A stretch of DNA of 64,000 nucleotides from Paramarasmius palmivorus (GCA_037176845.1 JAYKXP010000140.1:51825-115824), one strand, 5' to 3'. Shown: positions 1 through 11,411, counted from the first letter of the stretch. Numbers and translations: made by a program. Notes: generated by a model not told the origin, from the letters alone.

Positions 1-1175
1 TTATCGTTGAGAGCGTTCATGGAAACTGTAGCCATGTGAGCAAGTATCCCACGGTTCCTTAGAACCGTCACTCCATCAACAGAGGCAGGGCGGTTCCAGT
101 GAACTGTACCTGCACGCGGGCTAATAAGGGCATCTGGTGCGTAAACGATATTTTTACTTGGTATAGCACTGTTGCTCATGGTGCTATAGGTCTCAGGCCA
201 ACAGTTCATGAGAACTGTCGCAGCCCCCAGATGTCTTCGACGGTTCACATGGACTGTCACACATTCAACGCACTATTGCTGTCGTAGGACCATCCAAGAT
301 CCCAGAAACACGATATCAACTACGGAGATCCTCAACTGTCGTGGGTTCTGAGAGCGGTTCATAAGGACTGTCGTCGACCTCAGATGTCTTCGACGGTTCA
401 TTAGAACTGTCCCCGCTTACTTTCCTCAACCACGGTTCATATGAACCATGGAACCGCTGTCACTCCACACCCCTTCCGACAGCATTCTACGCCCAGGAAA
501 CGCGATATCTACCATGGAGATCCTCCACTGTCGCGGGTTCTGACAGCAGTTCTCATGAACTGCCGTCGACCTCAGAAGGCTTCGACGGTTCATCAGAACT
601 GCCACCACCTACTTTCACCATCTATGGTTCACATGAACCATCCAGCAATCCTTACTATACACCTCTCCGAACATCAATTCGCGCTCGATGAACACGTTAT
701 CTACCACAGAGATCCTCCACTGTCGCGGGTTCTGAGGGCAGTTCATGAGAACTGCCGTCGACCTCAGAAGGCTTCGACGGTTCATCAGAACTGCCACCAC
801 CTACTTTCACCACCTATGGTTCATACGAACTGTCCGACAATTATCGATGTACGCCTCTTCCAACACCATTCCACGCTTAGAAACACAATATCTCTCACAG
901 AAACTCTCAACTGTTGCGGGGTCTGAGGGCAGTTCATGAGAACTACCGTCGACCTCAGAAGGCTTCGACGGTTCATCAGAACTGCCACCACCTACTTTCA
1001 CCACCTATGGTTCATACGAACTGTCCGACAATTATCGATATACGCCTCTTCCAACACCATTCCACGCTTAGAAACACAATATCTCTCACAGAAACTCTCA
1101 ACTGTTGCGGGGTCTGAGGGCAGTTCATGAGAACTGTTGTCGGCCTCAGATGTCTTCGACGGTTCAGGAGAACCG
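1..1175 (+). repeat. Left terminal inverted repeat
   Basis: This is the reverse complement of 17262-18436. The match has no indel from 1 to about 1130, and the one mismatch I noticed is A at 545 against the partner of 17892. Scattered differences start near 1137 and the match dissolves near 1175. It holds about six of the ~190 bp monomers. The repeat may extend left beyond the window. Confidence 0.92.
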
Positions 1176-1725
1176 CCACCTATTTTCCTCGACCACGGTT
1201 CATATGAACCATCCACCACTAATCACCATAAACCTCTTCAAACATCGATTCGCGACCGGGAAACACTTTATCTAGCACGGCGATCCTCAAGTGTCATGAG
1301 GTTTGAGGGCGGTTCATACGAACTGTCGCCGACCCCTGATATCTTTGACGGTTCTTTGGAACTGTCGACACCTGGCTCACGTACCATTCACATGAGCGGT
1401 TGAGACATAATAACACCATGCTTATTCCAATACGTCTCAGCCTACGGACAAGATGGCTACCACACACCCTCAAATTCAGTACGGTATCAGGACGGTTCAC
1501 CAGAACTGTAATTGCCATTAGCTCTCCCCGACGGTTCATTAGAACTGTCATCACCTGCTTGCTTCACGTGCACTATTGAAAGACAGTCGCTTCTCCAGCA
1601 GATGTCCACCACGCGAACCTCAACTGAGGGGGGTCGACAATGATTCATTATGATTTGCTGCCGCATTGGTTCATTAGAGGTGTGAGCCGCTTCGTTCATT
1701 CACAGTTCAGATGAACCATCGCACT
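1..1725. repeat. ~190 bp subterminal monomer array with dense palindromes
   Basis: The landmark cttcgacggttc places the palindrome start at 241, 394, 586, 778, 969, 1160, about 1349 and about 1532. That gives spacings of 153, 192, 192, 191, 191, 189 and 183 bp. Monomers 4 and 5 are almost identical. Each full monomer carries about three sites of the form (A/G)GTTC-N4-GAAC(T/C), such as cagttcatgagaactg and tggttcatacgaact. The array continues past the TIR proper, to about 1725, in more diverged form. Arrays of this kind usually bind the element's own transposase; that role is inferred. Confidence 0.85.
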
Positions 1726-1748
1726 TGGCTCCAGAGTCACTATCACCT

Positions 1749-1767
1749 GTCACGCATTCTGCGTGAC
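1749..1767. promoter_or_regulatory. Perfect inverted repeat upstream of the first cargo gene
   Basis: GTCACGCA and TGCGTGAC face each other around a TTC spacer, 43 bp before the ATG at 1811. It also fits CTGTCAC-N9-GTGAC, a pattern that recurs at 3367-3387 beyond the gene's stop. A protein-binding or RNA-hairpin role is inferred. Confidence 0.45.
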
Positions 1768-1810
1768 TTGTCTGTTTCTCACTCACTTATACACAACACA
1801 TAGCGGTATC

Positions 1811-3232
1811 ATGCAGCCACTGTTCAGCGGTATGGCAAGTTCTATCATCTATTTGTCTTCTATACTTACATTCCTATCAACAACCTCCAGATACTGAAGG
1901 CACCCCTCTCGAAATTCAGAATGATTTCATACGCAAAGAAGCTTCCCATCTGCGTGAATATCTGAGCCGTAAGTTTCTCCTACTTTCCTTCATTTCCATT
2001 TTTCTGAATACGCAACGCCCTTAGGAGTACATTGGCATAGTGGAAGCGTTCGATATCATCAAGACAGAGTCAATTATCACTTAGAGCGTGTGGACTGTGC
2101 GATTACTGAGGCAGAAGAGGCCCTTGGTACGATGCCTTTCAAATCTAGCAGGCCTCCTTAATTGATGACTTGAATTCAGGCCGGCTACTGAATCATCTTT
2201 CAGCTTGTAGTCCAGGTGATGCGTCAGACTCGGAACGACGAGAATCGTTTGCAACCGCTGTGTCCAGACCTCCTTCCACGGAAACTACCTATACTGACGA
2301 GTCATATGATAACATGGTCCGGACAGTCTCGCTCACGCCTGAAGGTCACGTCCAACCATCTCCACCTATTGAATTTGAAGCCACGACGAACCAACATCTG
2401 GATAAGGGTGTACAAACCGCTCCCGTCGTTGCCGGCAATAGAACACACAGTGCTTCCCCTTCCACGAGGTCGAATGAATCACTCATTCAGACCTTCTCTC
2501 GGTCTTCCCCTTTACACCCCTTTTCATATTCAGCATCTCGTTCTAAGCGTTCCCCTGCTCAAGAAGCCAGCCGCCTAGTCGGTTTCGCATCCTCGATGTC
2601 TGAGCCCGGGGTACGTTCGAATCATATTCCTAAACAGGCACCGACCACCAAATCTCCCAAAAAGGCAAGCGCTCAGCCTGTCAGTGCTGTTCCCATCAGC
2701 GCTGCCAGTGTAAATCTCTCACCATCAAAGTCGAAGGGGAAGGCGAAAGAAACCGGCAAGGTATATTTGGTTCTCAATGGCAAGGGTAACGTGCATCAGG
2801 TGCATCTAGAACAGTCAGTCTCTGGTTTTCCGCGAGAAAAGTCATGATAACGCTTTCCTCAGGTCCAAGGCCAAAGCCGCGAAAGCTACGGGCACATCAG
2901 TTCTCACATTTGACGATTACAACGAGGCGCAGATGGCACTCAACGGTTGCATTCAATCAAAGCTTGTTCAGTATCTCGGCGATCCAGCCTATCAGACCAT
3001 GTGGTTTGCAGTGCTCAAGGGCAACAAACCCACAGTGTGTCAGAGGTATGTTTGGACCCTGCTATTCCTTTGCGATCTCCTTTGACCGTTTATGATTAGT
3101 GACGCTCTCCTCAAGTCCATTGGCCGTGATCATTTGAAGCACATGAAAGAAACTGACATTGTACCTGCACCGGATGAGGACGAGGCAAATTTGATCTATG
3201 AGGATAATATGGGCCTGTATGAGGACGATTAG
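1811..3232 (+). CDS. KDZ-element cargo protein A, function unknown (382 aa)
   Basis: I do not recognise this gene. Exons 1811-1829, 1891-1968, 2025-2126, 2180-2813, 2863-3045 and 3100-3232 join in frame to 382 codons plus stop. The first exon is tiny (19 nt). The N-terminal third looks helical and charged (around the segment EYLSR followed by ERVDCAITEAEEAL). The middle is Ser/Pro/Thr-rich and probably disordered. The C-terminal ~100 residues form the only globular-looking part, with DDYNEAQMALNG, a segment ending in KPTVCQ and an acidic tail ending YEDD. Lys-rich patches near residues 240-270 could be nuclear targeting. The start was chosen because the upstream sequence holds no other in-frame ATG that splices correctly. 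It lies just inside the left TIR array. Confidence 0.7.
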
Positions 3233-3739
3233 GTCTTATTCTGTACATTCTGTATCAACCACTATACATAGTTACCCTTTACGAGTGGAAAGTCGACGTT
3301 GGCGCTCGCAAGGCGGTGTTGGCGCCTGTTGGCCCTGTTGGCGCTCGTTCCAGAGACCCCGAGTGACTGTCACACGTCATCCGTGACACTCCTTCCGAAA
3401 GTCGACGACGACGGTTCTGTAGAACTTTCACATTGCTCCTCAGGCGTTAGGCCTCCAGCGTCGAGGTTATATCTATGGTGAGTTCTTAACACATTAAACA
3501 TGAGACTTTGTAAATCCAGCTGTCTTTACAGGTCCCAATTACAGAGTTCATGCGTTGAACATCCTATTGGAAAATGTACACTATGCACGGTTCTTATAAA
3601 CTTCCAGCGTGAACGGTATGTATCCTATAACCTCTCATCTCTCAACCTCCATTGAACCAAAGCAATTAGGGTTTCATACAGCTCTATTTCCTCTCTAAAC
3701 GTGTCTACCCTACACTATCACTACCCGTCACCTCCGCAC
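3233..3739. other. Gap between cargo gene A and the transposase 3' end
   Basis: No gene seen. It holds a second CTGTCAC-N9-GTGAC pattern (3367-3387), two stray palindrome-like sites resembling the TIR motif (near 3412 and 3579), and the presumed 3' UTRs of two convergent genes. Confidence 0.6.
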
Positions 3740-6731
3740 TTACAGCCTACGCATCTTCCTAATTCTCATTCGGTTCCACACCGAGACATAATGCTTGATG
3801 AAGATAATCGCACGGTTCTGGCGCATGTAGCTGACTGCCTTGCGTATCCTTCCTATCCCGCTATTACCACATTCGCCCGCACTGGAGTTAATCTTATCAA
3901 CCTCTCCATCAACTTCACCGTGCGTGGAGAGGAACGCGGCTGAAGAGCATTTCGTATGCCCTTTCGCATGGAACCGATCAATGAGGAAGTGGGTTCTTGA
4001 GAAGAACTCCGGTTCTCGGGTCATGCAATAAGGGCCGAGTGCGCAAGCAAAGTCGTAAATGACCCGTCTGGGAGCTTTGGGCCAGCGCGTCACCAGAGCC
4101 GAGAACACATCGTTTCTCCCTTCACCCTTTGGAATGCAATGGAAACCGTAACAGATACTATGTTGGCACCATGCGCACAGCAAACCTCCAGTAAGTCGAC
4201 GTTCCCCATATGTCGAATAGAACTTCGAGCATTGACCCCCTCGCTTGATGTCTTTCTCAGGATCGCTATCGCCCGTGATTTTTGGATATGCAGGTCGTGT
4301 TCGAATCTGCGGTAAACCATAGCAGCAGCCACTCTACCACAAAGTGAGTCAAGCCGCTCTTGCATGACGATGAATATCTGTCTGACATACCTCCTTCCAG
4401 CTCGTGCTACTCCCGCTGCTATTCCGGATAGTTTCCAGGTTCTCCTGCTCGCCCTGCTTCAATGTCGATAGCACCCCTTCCGCACGTCGCATCATCCATT
4501 CGCAAAGCCTGACTATCACCTCGTTATGCTGGGATAAGCGCAAAGAATGCTCTACCACCACCATCAGCGCTGGGATGTCCACTAAAAGTGAGGCATTTGC
4601 TACCGAAGGCTTCTCCACAAATCGCTTCAACGACTCTAGTCCGAGTTCGTTTGTCATCTGTATCGCCGATTCGTTGGCACTCAGCTATTCATGTCATCAG
4701 CGCTGACATGGAATCGAAAACTGTATACGCTTACCTGCTCGAAAAGGACTCGATACCGCCGTCTCATCCTCAAATCCTGCAGTTCCGTATGCGCCCCATA
4801 TATTGCATGCAGAGCATCAGCCACAGGGCTTGCACCCATGGCTTTGAGCTCTTTTTCTAATGTCAGCAACTCCTCCATACGTATCTTCTGTTCTTTACTC
4901 TCCTTCAACACCTTATCACACCACTTTTTCACCCATCCCGCTAGCCTGTCCCTTGTGCACAGTCCCTTCGAACTACTTCCCGGTAACCATTGAAGACCCG
5001 AGTGTCGAGTACGGAGCCTTATCAAAGGCTCTGATGGTAGCGTCGTTGGCGGCGCAAGCGTTTCTCGCAAGTGACGCTTTGCAAAACCAGTCGTAACACC
5101 GTCAAATATGACAGTATCTGGGTCCTCGCCGCAATGTGGACATGACATGTCTCCGGTCATGTTCTGCAGGGAAGCAAAAGCGAACCATGCCGCACGAAAA
5201 AGGTCTTCCCCAACAAATTTATCTTTCCTTCCTGCGTATATTCGGCCCATAGACACAACAAAGGCTGCAAATGGTGTTTCGCTCCCTGTATATCGGTTGG
5301 TGTAGTCGTCCAGCAACTCGTGCGTGAACAGGACTGAATTGTTCAAGTTGAACAGGCCTAGTACTCGGAGGTCAGGTCCTATCCAACACTTCTGCACTGC
5401 AGGACAGCTGGGGCATGCCTGTACAAGAATAGTGTGCCTCTGCTGACCGATTAGAGTGTACACTGTGCATTCTCTTTCAGCAATAGGTGAAGCCGGATTG
5501 TAGAAGTGTTTACCGCAAGCGCTTCTTGATGTCTCATCAAGCGAAAGCACTGACGGTAGCGAAATACCCGGAGAAGGTCGACGATATAGTTGAGGGTCTT
5601 CGGGCAAGCTTGCCCATTCCGGCGGTAGTATGGGAAGGTAGGATATCGCCCTCTCATCCATTGATCTCGTGTTTGCTGAGTCCACTATAGGCATTGTCAG
5701 CAAAGCCTCATACCATCATCACTGGCCTCGTACCCATGTACATTTCGTGCATTTCAACTTCGTCCATCTGCTCACCACTTTCCATGTCTATTATGCCGTC
5801 CGTATTCCCAACGATTATGCTCAAGAGACGCTTTGCTTTACCAATATGGCCGCATGAGTGTCCGGCACACTTGGCGCAGCTCCATTTACCTCCACCCGAG
5901 TCGAGTCCTTCATATGCTACAACAGTGCGACTGCGAATAGCATCGGAGTTACTGTCGTACGCCACTGAAAATCGATTGTTCCAAGTCTCGTCTTCGGTTC
6001 CAATCATCTGACGAAGAAACAGTACAACAGCCCCCTCTAGTGTTCAGGTCAGCGCTTTGAACAGTTATCGTCACATATAAGTCCCTCACCTGTTTTAACA
6101 GCTTCCTCATTCACACGGAATCGCAAATCACGAAAGTCTCGATAATACCTTTTATGTAGGCAATCCCCCCTTTTCCCTTCGGGACACAGACAGCTCAGGC
6201 GGACGTCTGTCTCTCCGCTGCATCGAGCTTCCAAGTGGTAGTAAGATCCCTGTCTGAAATTGTAAGGAGAAACATTCACAGTGTTTGGTACGGAATACTG
6301 ACTGTCCCTATTCTTTGCTCAGGGTCAAAGCCTTGGACAACATAGAGGAATGTGGTCACTTGGACGAACACGATGTATTGCTCATCTATGAGCTGGACAA
6401 ACTCGTTATACGCCTCTTCCAATCCGCCATCCTCCCTCTCTTTCTCCAGGTCGTCCTCGTTGCCCAAGGATTCCGTAAACGGTTCTGGCAATGAAATATC
6501 CGCGGTCCAAGGGTCTTCGCTCGTGGCATTAGACACCGGAAGTGACTGGACTTGAGAGCGTGCAGAAGATATACGTGCGTGTCTGTGAGGAGTTCCCCTC
6601 CTTGGTCGACTTGGAGCAAGTTTTTTGGTTGGACTCTTGACCACTTCCTTGCTGTGTCCGGGAAATATCTGGCGCTTTGGAGGCTCCTCCGGACAAGGGT
6701 CTAGTGCCCACTTTCGTTTGGTCGAGGACAT
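3740..6731 (-). CDS. KDZ-family transposase with SWIM and cysteine-cluster zinc modules
   Basis: Joined exons 6731-6303, 6249-6090, 6036-5734, 5684-4735, 4684-4391 and 4333-3740 give 909 codons with no stop or frameshift. After a disordered basic N-terminus (1-140) comes a SWIM-type finger, CxC-x7-CxH, at residues 163-175. A CxxC-x4-CxH cluster follows at 250-260, then CPSC with a further C near 388-397 before WIGPDL, then CPHCG near 479-483. Candidate RNase-H-fold acidic residues are D492 in FDGVTTGF, D806 in YDFACALGPYC and E866 in NSSAGECGNSG. These blocks, with CAWCQHSICYGFHC and DRFHAKGHTKC, are typical of basidiomycete KDZ transposases. An alternative ATG lies 24 nt upstream at 6755. 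It is divergent from gene C. Catalytic residue assignment is inferred from family pattern. Confidence 0.92.
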
Positions 6732-6814
6732 TGATATGTGATGCTTAGTCAGCATCGCGGTGTAGTGTCTTTTCCGAGTCCGTTCGTCTTCTCTCTAGTC
6801 CCGTTGCTACCTCC
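6732..6814. promoter_or_regulatory. Shared divergent promoter of the transposase and cargo gene C
   Basis: Only 83 bp separate the two ATGs (6731 minus, 6815 plus), so both genes must be transcribed from overlapping control DNA. No TATA box stands out. Coupled expression of transposase and accessory protein is inferred. Confidence 0.5.
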
Positions 6815-8295
6815 ATGGCAAAAACTCCCGTTGCTCAGACCAACCCTCAAACTGGAAGGCCTTTGCGAATGTGTCGCAAGTGTGGCAGCAGTTCTCCACC
6901 TCATCCGATGAAATACTGCCCCTCATACAAACGTCGCGTCAAGAATGTTGAAGTGGTATAATATCTCTTGCCCACCTTTCTAGCACCGTGACTGACAGAA
7001 GCTGCAGGGAGATAGTCGAAGCTCAGAACTAATCAATAATGCCACAGCGGCTCAGCCTATCCTCTCTGGGACACCAGGTGATTCACACAATACTGCGGTA
7101 CGCGTGTTCTCTCTCCACCCATATTCTCTCTAAACAAATGTTACTAGGCTCCCATTGACAGCCCAGAAACCACCGACAACAACTGTGCAAGCCCAGTCAC
7201 CAACACCAGTATTGGCAATTGCGAAGATACACCGGACCACGCAACGTCACAGCCCCACCTACAACCCCCTTCGGCGGTATGTGTTCCACTTGATTCAATG
7301 AACATGATAGTAATTTGCGCGACAGGGTACAGCAACAGTGGCCAGTACAATCCCTGATAGCTTGATAGATCCCGTGCTGCGAAACCTCTCTCACAACAGG
7401 ACTGTGTCAGGACTTTCATCTCAAGTAGAGGAATGTAATTCCTCTCAGGTGTCCGCGTCTCAGCCTGTCACACCTTCCCGTGGCTCTTCTCCGTCCTCTC
7501 TTCGTTTATTGGGATCCCATGACCAGCTTTGTTCACCTGCTATGTCCACGTCCACATATACCTCAATGTCAAGCTCACCTTTCTCCACTCCGAGTAAACC
7601 CCGACGAAAGCGACCAACGAAAGCAGACCCATGTTTCGGTGAAGTAGTTGGTGCCTATCGAGGCAATAGAGTTTTGGGTAAGGCAATACTATTCCCTGAC
7701 TATACTTCAGCTAACCCCCATTCCCAAGCCATCCGCCGCACGCGTCAACCCACAGAAGAGAGGCTCAAGACCAAGCGTCAGAAAACCGGCCAGACCAATG
7801 ACTCAGATCTCGGCATCAATATTCCCAAAGTGTTCTATGACCGAACGCGGTCCCTGGTCACCCAGGTAATGTGTTCTGGGCCCCTTCTTGGTACTGCTTG
7901 CTTATCATGATTCATTGTGCGGGCAGTTGCATGACTTGGCAGAGATCACAGGGTCCTGGGTTCATTTCAGCGCACAGCATCCTACCGCCTCCCAGCCTTT
8001 CATTCACTATACATCCAAGCGCTTACGCAGTGAGGGGGGTGAGCTATTAGACAACCTACATCAAGCTAACCATGAACTGTATCAATCACTCATGACCGCC
8101 CGTCGGTGCGACACCACACAAATCGCCGCGCAGTTAGCCAAAGCGACAGGGAAACTTGCGGAAGTTGAGGCGGATGCACAGGCTAAAATTGCAGAAGCTA
8201 CTGCAGCCAAGGAGGCCGCCGAGAAAGCAACAGCAGAGCTTAGGGAGATGATGATAGCAGCCGGAGTCCCTGTTCCCAATATTCCGACTCAATGA
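6815..8295 (+). CDS. KDZ-element cargo protein C: short zinc knuckle plus C-terminal coiled coil (422 aa)
   Basis: Exons 6815-6955, 7008-7097, 7148-7276, 7326-7865 and 7927-8295 join with every boundary at phase 0 and sum to 422 codons plus stop. Near the N-terminus is a compact Cys motif, MCRKCG followed by KYCPSY (residues 19-38). It could chelate zinc and resembles the cysteine clusters found around KDZ genes. The middle is Ser/Thr/Pro-rich with a basic patch SKPRRKRPTK suited to nuclear import. The last ~60 residues are an Ala/Glu/Lys-rich heptad stretch predicted to form a coiled coil, ending at GVPVPNIPTQ. Its position, divergent from the transposase across 83 bp, suggests a partner in transposition; that is inference. 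No named family recognised. Confidence 0.75.
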
Positions 8296-8332
8296 CTGTA
8301 TCGTCGTATAGCTGAATATATATTTTGAAAAA

Positions 8333-8921
8333 CTATAACGTCCGTTGGTAAGGTACATGGGTAGCGAGATTCATATAATGATCGGGTACGTGGTCGAAGT
8401 CATCTGGTACAGGTGGATAAGAGTCGGCGTGTGGCCTTGAAAAGGGCGGCCAGTGATAATAGTTCGGGGGCGCGTTGTGATACCAGGGAGCATACGGTGG
8501 CATGGGTGGGGGGAATGCTTGAGGTGAAGGTCCTATGGAAGTTGCGGAAGATGTTACCACCGACATTGGACCTGCTTCTTTTTTTTTCCGTGGAGAACTG
8601 GGAGAATAATCAGCACCAGCAGCCCATCATCATGCAACGACGCACCGCTTCCTTGTCTTTCGATGCCGTGGAGGGCAAGAGTCATTCATATGTTTGCGCC
8701 TGCAATAGCCCAAGTAAGAGGCGTCCTTCAGAGTCTCAGATGCTTTACCCTAGCTCCTTCAGCTTGCTACGATAGCGCCTCATTCGTTCTCGTGCTCCTT
8801 CTCGGATACGATCTTGATTGCTACACCGACTTGGTCAATAGTATATCAATCTGGTACAGCATATCACTCACCGCCTGGGATATGTAGTACAGGTTGCGTT
8901 CCCTATTGTTGGCAGTGTCAT
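8333..8921 (-). CDS. KDZ-element cargo protein D: basic segment plus Pro/Tyr-rich tail
   Basis: Exons 8921-8872, 8820-8749, 8699-8646 and 8597-8333 join to 146 codons. The core is a highly basic helix, DRIREGARERMRRYRSKLKE, followed by a second basic patch, RKTRKRSPRKKKEAG, suggesting nucleic-acid binding. The C-terminal 75 residues are rich in Pro, Tyr and His and likely disordered. The 5' end is uncertain. The frame stays open upstream through a CDICD motif to about 8997, and an earlier exon ending near 9166 at a GTGAGT donor would also join in phase, so the real protein may be longer. The stop lies 37 bp from that of the convergent gene C. The basic helix resembles the C-terminus of cargo protein E. 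No family name is claimed. Confidence 0.55.
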
Positions 8922-10122
8922 GGTGCGTTCCTCGGAGTAGTTGTTGATGTCACATATGTCACATTTCTGTTCGAGAACTTCAAATAGGCGCTGTGTCTGG
9001 TATAAGCGCCCGCATTTGTGAGTTCAAAGTATTCAGAGGACGAGCACACGGGGAGCCGTGAATGCTTGATGTATGCCATGATTATGGTCTACCAATATAG
9101 GATTTGGAGCCCTCAACATGCCTAGGCTCCCTGTGTTGTAGATTTACCATCCTAAGTTGGCGGACTCACCACGTTTGGCTTGAAATCCAAGTCCTTCGAC
9201 GACTTGATGTGACTCTCTGTGGTTCCAGGATATGTAGATCGTACGGTTTGATTGTGTACTATCTATCACCGATTACTACTGTTAGAAGTCGGGGAAAGGC
9301 GTGCGAAGGAACTACTATAATGAAAGTGGTTTCGTACGTACTAATCAATTAGAAGCTTCAATGGTCTGCAACAGTCTCACGTCGCCTTCTTGTACGTTGG
9401 GACGCTATTTTACCTCAACCTCACACGAGTGAGGCTTTCTTCACCGTTGCAACACCTGCTTCCTTCATTATCATTGTCACCTATCAATGACCAACAAGTC
9501 GCCATCCATCGAACTCATACTTCAAGCCAAATGAAACGACACCGACGACATCTGTTCCACTCACGCAACGAGAGACATTGACATCACTATCAAGTTTACC
9601 ATTCCAACAGTGAAAGAAGCAAAGGTCGCAGTTTGGAGTATTTTACTTCCGAGGACGCTACCTTTCTCTCCCTATGGTTGATAGCGAGGCTCAAGTTATC
9701 GAATATGGTCCAAACGTGGTGAGTCCGCTTCAGTGTTTTGGCGAATCAGCAACCTTGCATGAACTGAACCCTCGCTCTTCAGTGAGCCCTTTTATATCTT
9801 CTGGACCGTGAATAATCTTCATATACCCACAGGTTGAATCAACAAATATTTACTAAGGTATACAAGTGGATACACGGTCACTTAATACCCAAGGTCTGCA
9901 ATGCAACAAGATGGCACATTTATTCCAACCTTCGACTGATTTTCCGCGGCTTTCGCTCAGAGTTCGTGATACGTGCGACTGAATTACAGTGCAGAGAGTA
10001 GGAGAGGTTACCGAGAGGTTCCTTTGTGCATGGTGAGTCCGCACCATTCGATGTAGACTTATTCAACATCTGATCATTGGCACCTCAGCACAGATCATTC
10101 TTTGGCACTACCACCGTCACTG
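8922..10122. other. Gap with a 19 bp inverted repeat at candidate splice donors
   Basis: No complete gene seen. The 19-mer at 9710-9728 (starting ccaaacgtg) recurs inverted at 9160-9178. In both places it reads as codons for Pro-Asn-Val directly before GTGAGTCCGC. A third tggtgagtccgc lies at about 10029. The plus-strand copy follows a short open frame beginning at about 9675. These may be 5' exons of gene D and a relic paralogue. Confidence 0.45.
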
Positions 10123-11033
10123 ATGCCTCCAGTGTTCTTGAGGGCCCGTCACAAAAGACAGGTCACGCCGTCTAGCCATGCTCGCCTTTCTCCGCAAGAC
10201 GTACACATCCCTCTACCCTCGGAAGAAGGTCTCCACACTGAGCCATCTGGACAAGACTTATCTCGTAGGAGTTCATCGCCCGCTCTGTCCGTCGCCTCAT
10301 CAACAGCATCGGATGAGTCGTTGGTAACATACCTATGGAACAAGATACATAAAAACCGAGTCATTGTGCAAGTGGAAGATGGTTGGAGGTTTGAATATCG
10401 TGACGATGAGACCGGCAACGATTCTATACCGACCCCTGACCTTGAAAAGACGGCTCCCTCGCACAATGACGCCGACATCTCAGGTACTTCAGTTTCTCCA
10501 GGCCTTGTTACAGGTATGGACCTTTTTATTTCATTATATACAGACCTATTGTACTGAGCTGGTTTGGGATAGGTTTGTTCGCAGCTGGAACACACACTAC
10601 TCCTCAAGACAATGCCGCAACGCGCTCCTCTGCATCGCCAGTCTCCGTTAATGTCGGAGTGCAACCGAACGCCAGGCGCAAAGGTTCGCAGGGCCGAAAG
10701 ATATCCAAGACTCCCGAAAAGGGTAAGCTGAAAGGACAGACTGTTGCAAGTGTACACCTCTGACCATGTGGAACGGTCTTAGCTACAAGGGTCGACAGGG
10801 CAATAACCTCGGCAGACAAGCGGCGTGAGGCAGAGAGACTGCGCAAAGCACGGTCAGTGGGGAATACTGAACGTCTACCCCAGAAACTCACTACAGTGTT
10901 TAATAGCGCACGATCTCAGAACAAAGAGGAAATGAAGGCCAAACAAGCTGTTTTCGCAGCAAGGTATCGTGCAAAGAACCGGGACAAACTAAAGGAGAAA
11001 GCTCGCTTATCCCGCGAGAAATCAAAGGGCTAG
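10123..11033 (+). CDS. KDZ-element cargo protein E with basic C-terminal helix (263 aa)
   Basis: Exons 10123-10513, 10573-10722 and 10783-11033 give 263 codons plus stop, with both introns at phase 1. The first half is acidic and Ser/Thr-rich, containing the segment DESLVTYLWNKIHKNRVIV and an aromatic EDGWRFEYRDD. The second half is strongly basic, with RRKGSQGRKISKTPEKG and a final helix containing ARYRAKNRDKLKEKARLSRE. That helix resembles the basic segment of cargo protein D (RYRSKLKE), so the two may be distantly related DNA-binding accessory proteins. The start is the first ATG in the open frame. The frame is open a little further upstream, so an extra 5' exon is possible. Unrecognised otherwise. 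Confidence 0.65.
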
Positions 11034-11411
11034 CGTCTAGGTCAGGATCCTGCTGTTTGACTGGATTTGTGACTTGCTGATTGTTTTACTACGGACCACA
11101 GATTCCTCGGGTTTCGCCGTTGGTTACACTGTGTTACGCCCTCTTGACGTTAGTTGGGCTGGTATAGGACATAGAGCACTCTGATGGACAATTTTTAAGA
11201 GAAAAGGCCAACAAAAATCATCTGAACGCTATGTGTGAAATGCGAATGAGTTAAGATTGGCTGTATGCTCGACTAGGGAGAGGCCCTGGAATCGAGATTT
11301 TGTTTGGCCCGTATCACAGAAACAAATGCAAATTTCGGTTTGCATAGGGTTCCTAGGGTCCCTCTTCTCAACCACCATCTTCGCCAATACTACCAGCTTT
11401 CCCTGCCAATT

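Noticed and set aside
441..926. 161-codon open frame in the left TIR, with an identical mirror frame at 17511-17996
   Set aside because: It runs straight through the palindromic monomers, is open on several frames and both strands, and repeats with the monomer period. It is repeat DNA, not a gene.
1..1725. Regularly spaced palindromes could suggest a CRISPR-like array
   Set aside because: The host is a eukaryote, the 'spacers' are themselves repeated, and there are no cas genes. The structure fits transposon subterminal repeats.
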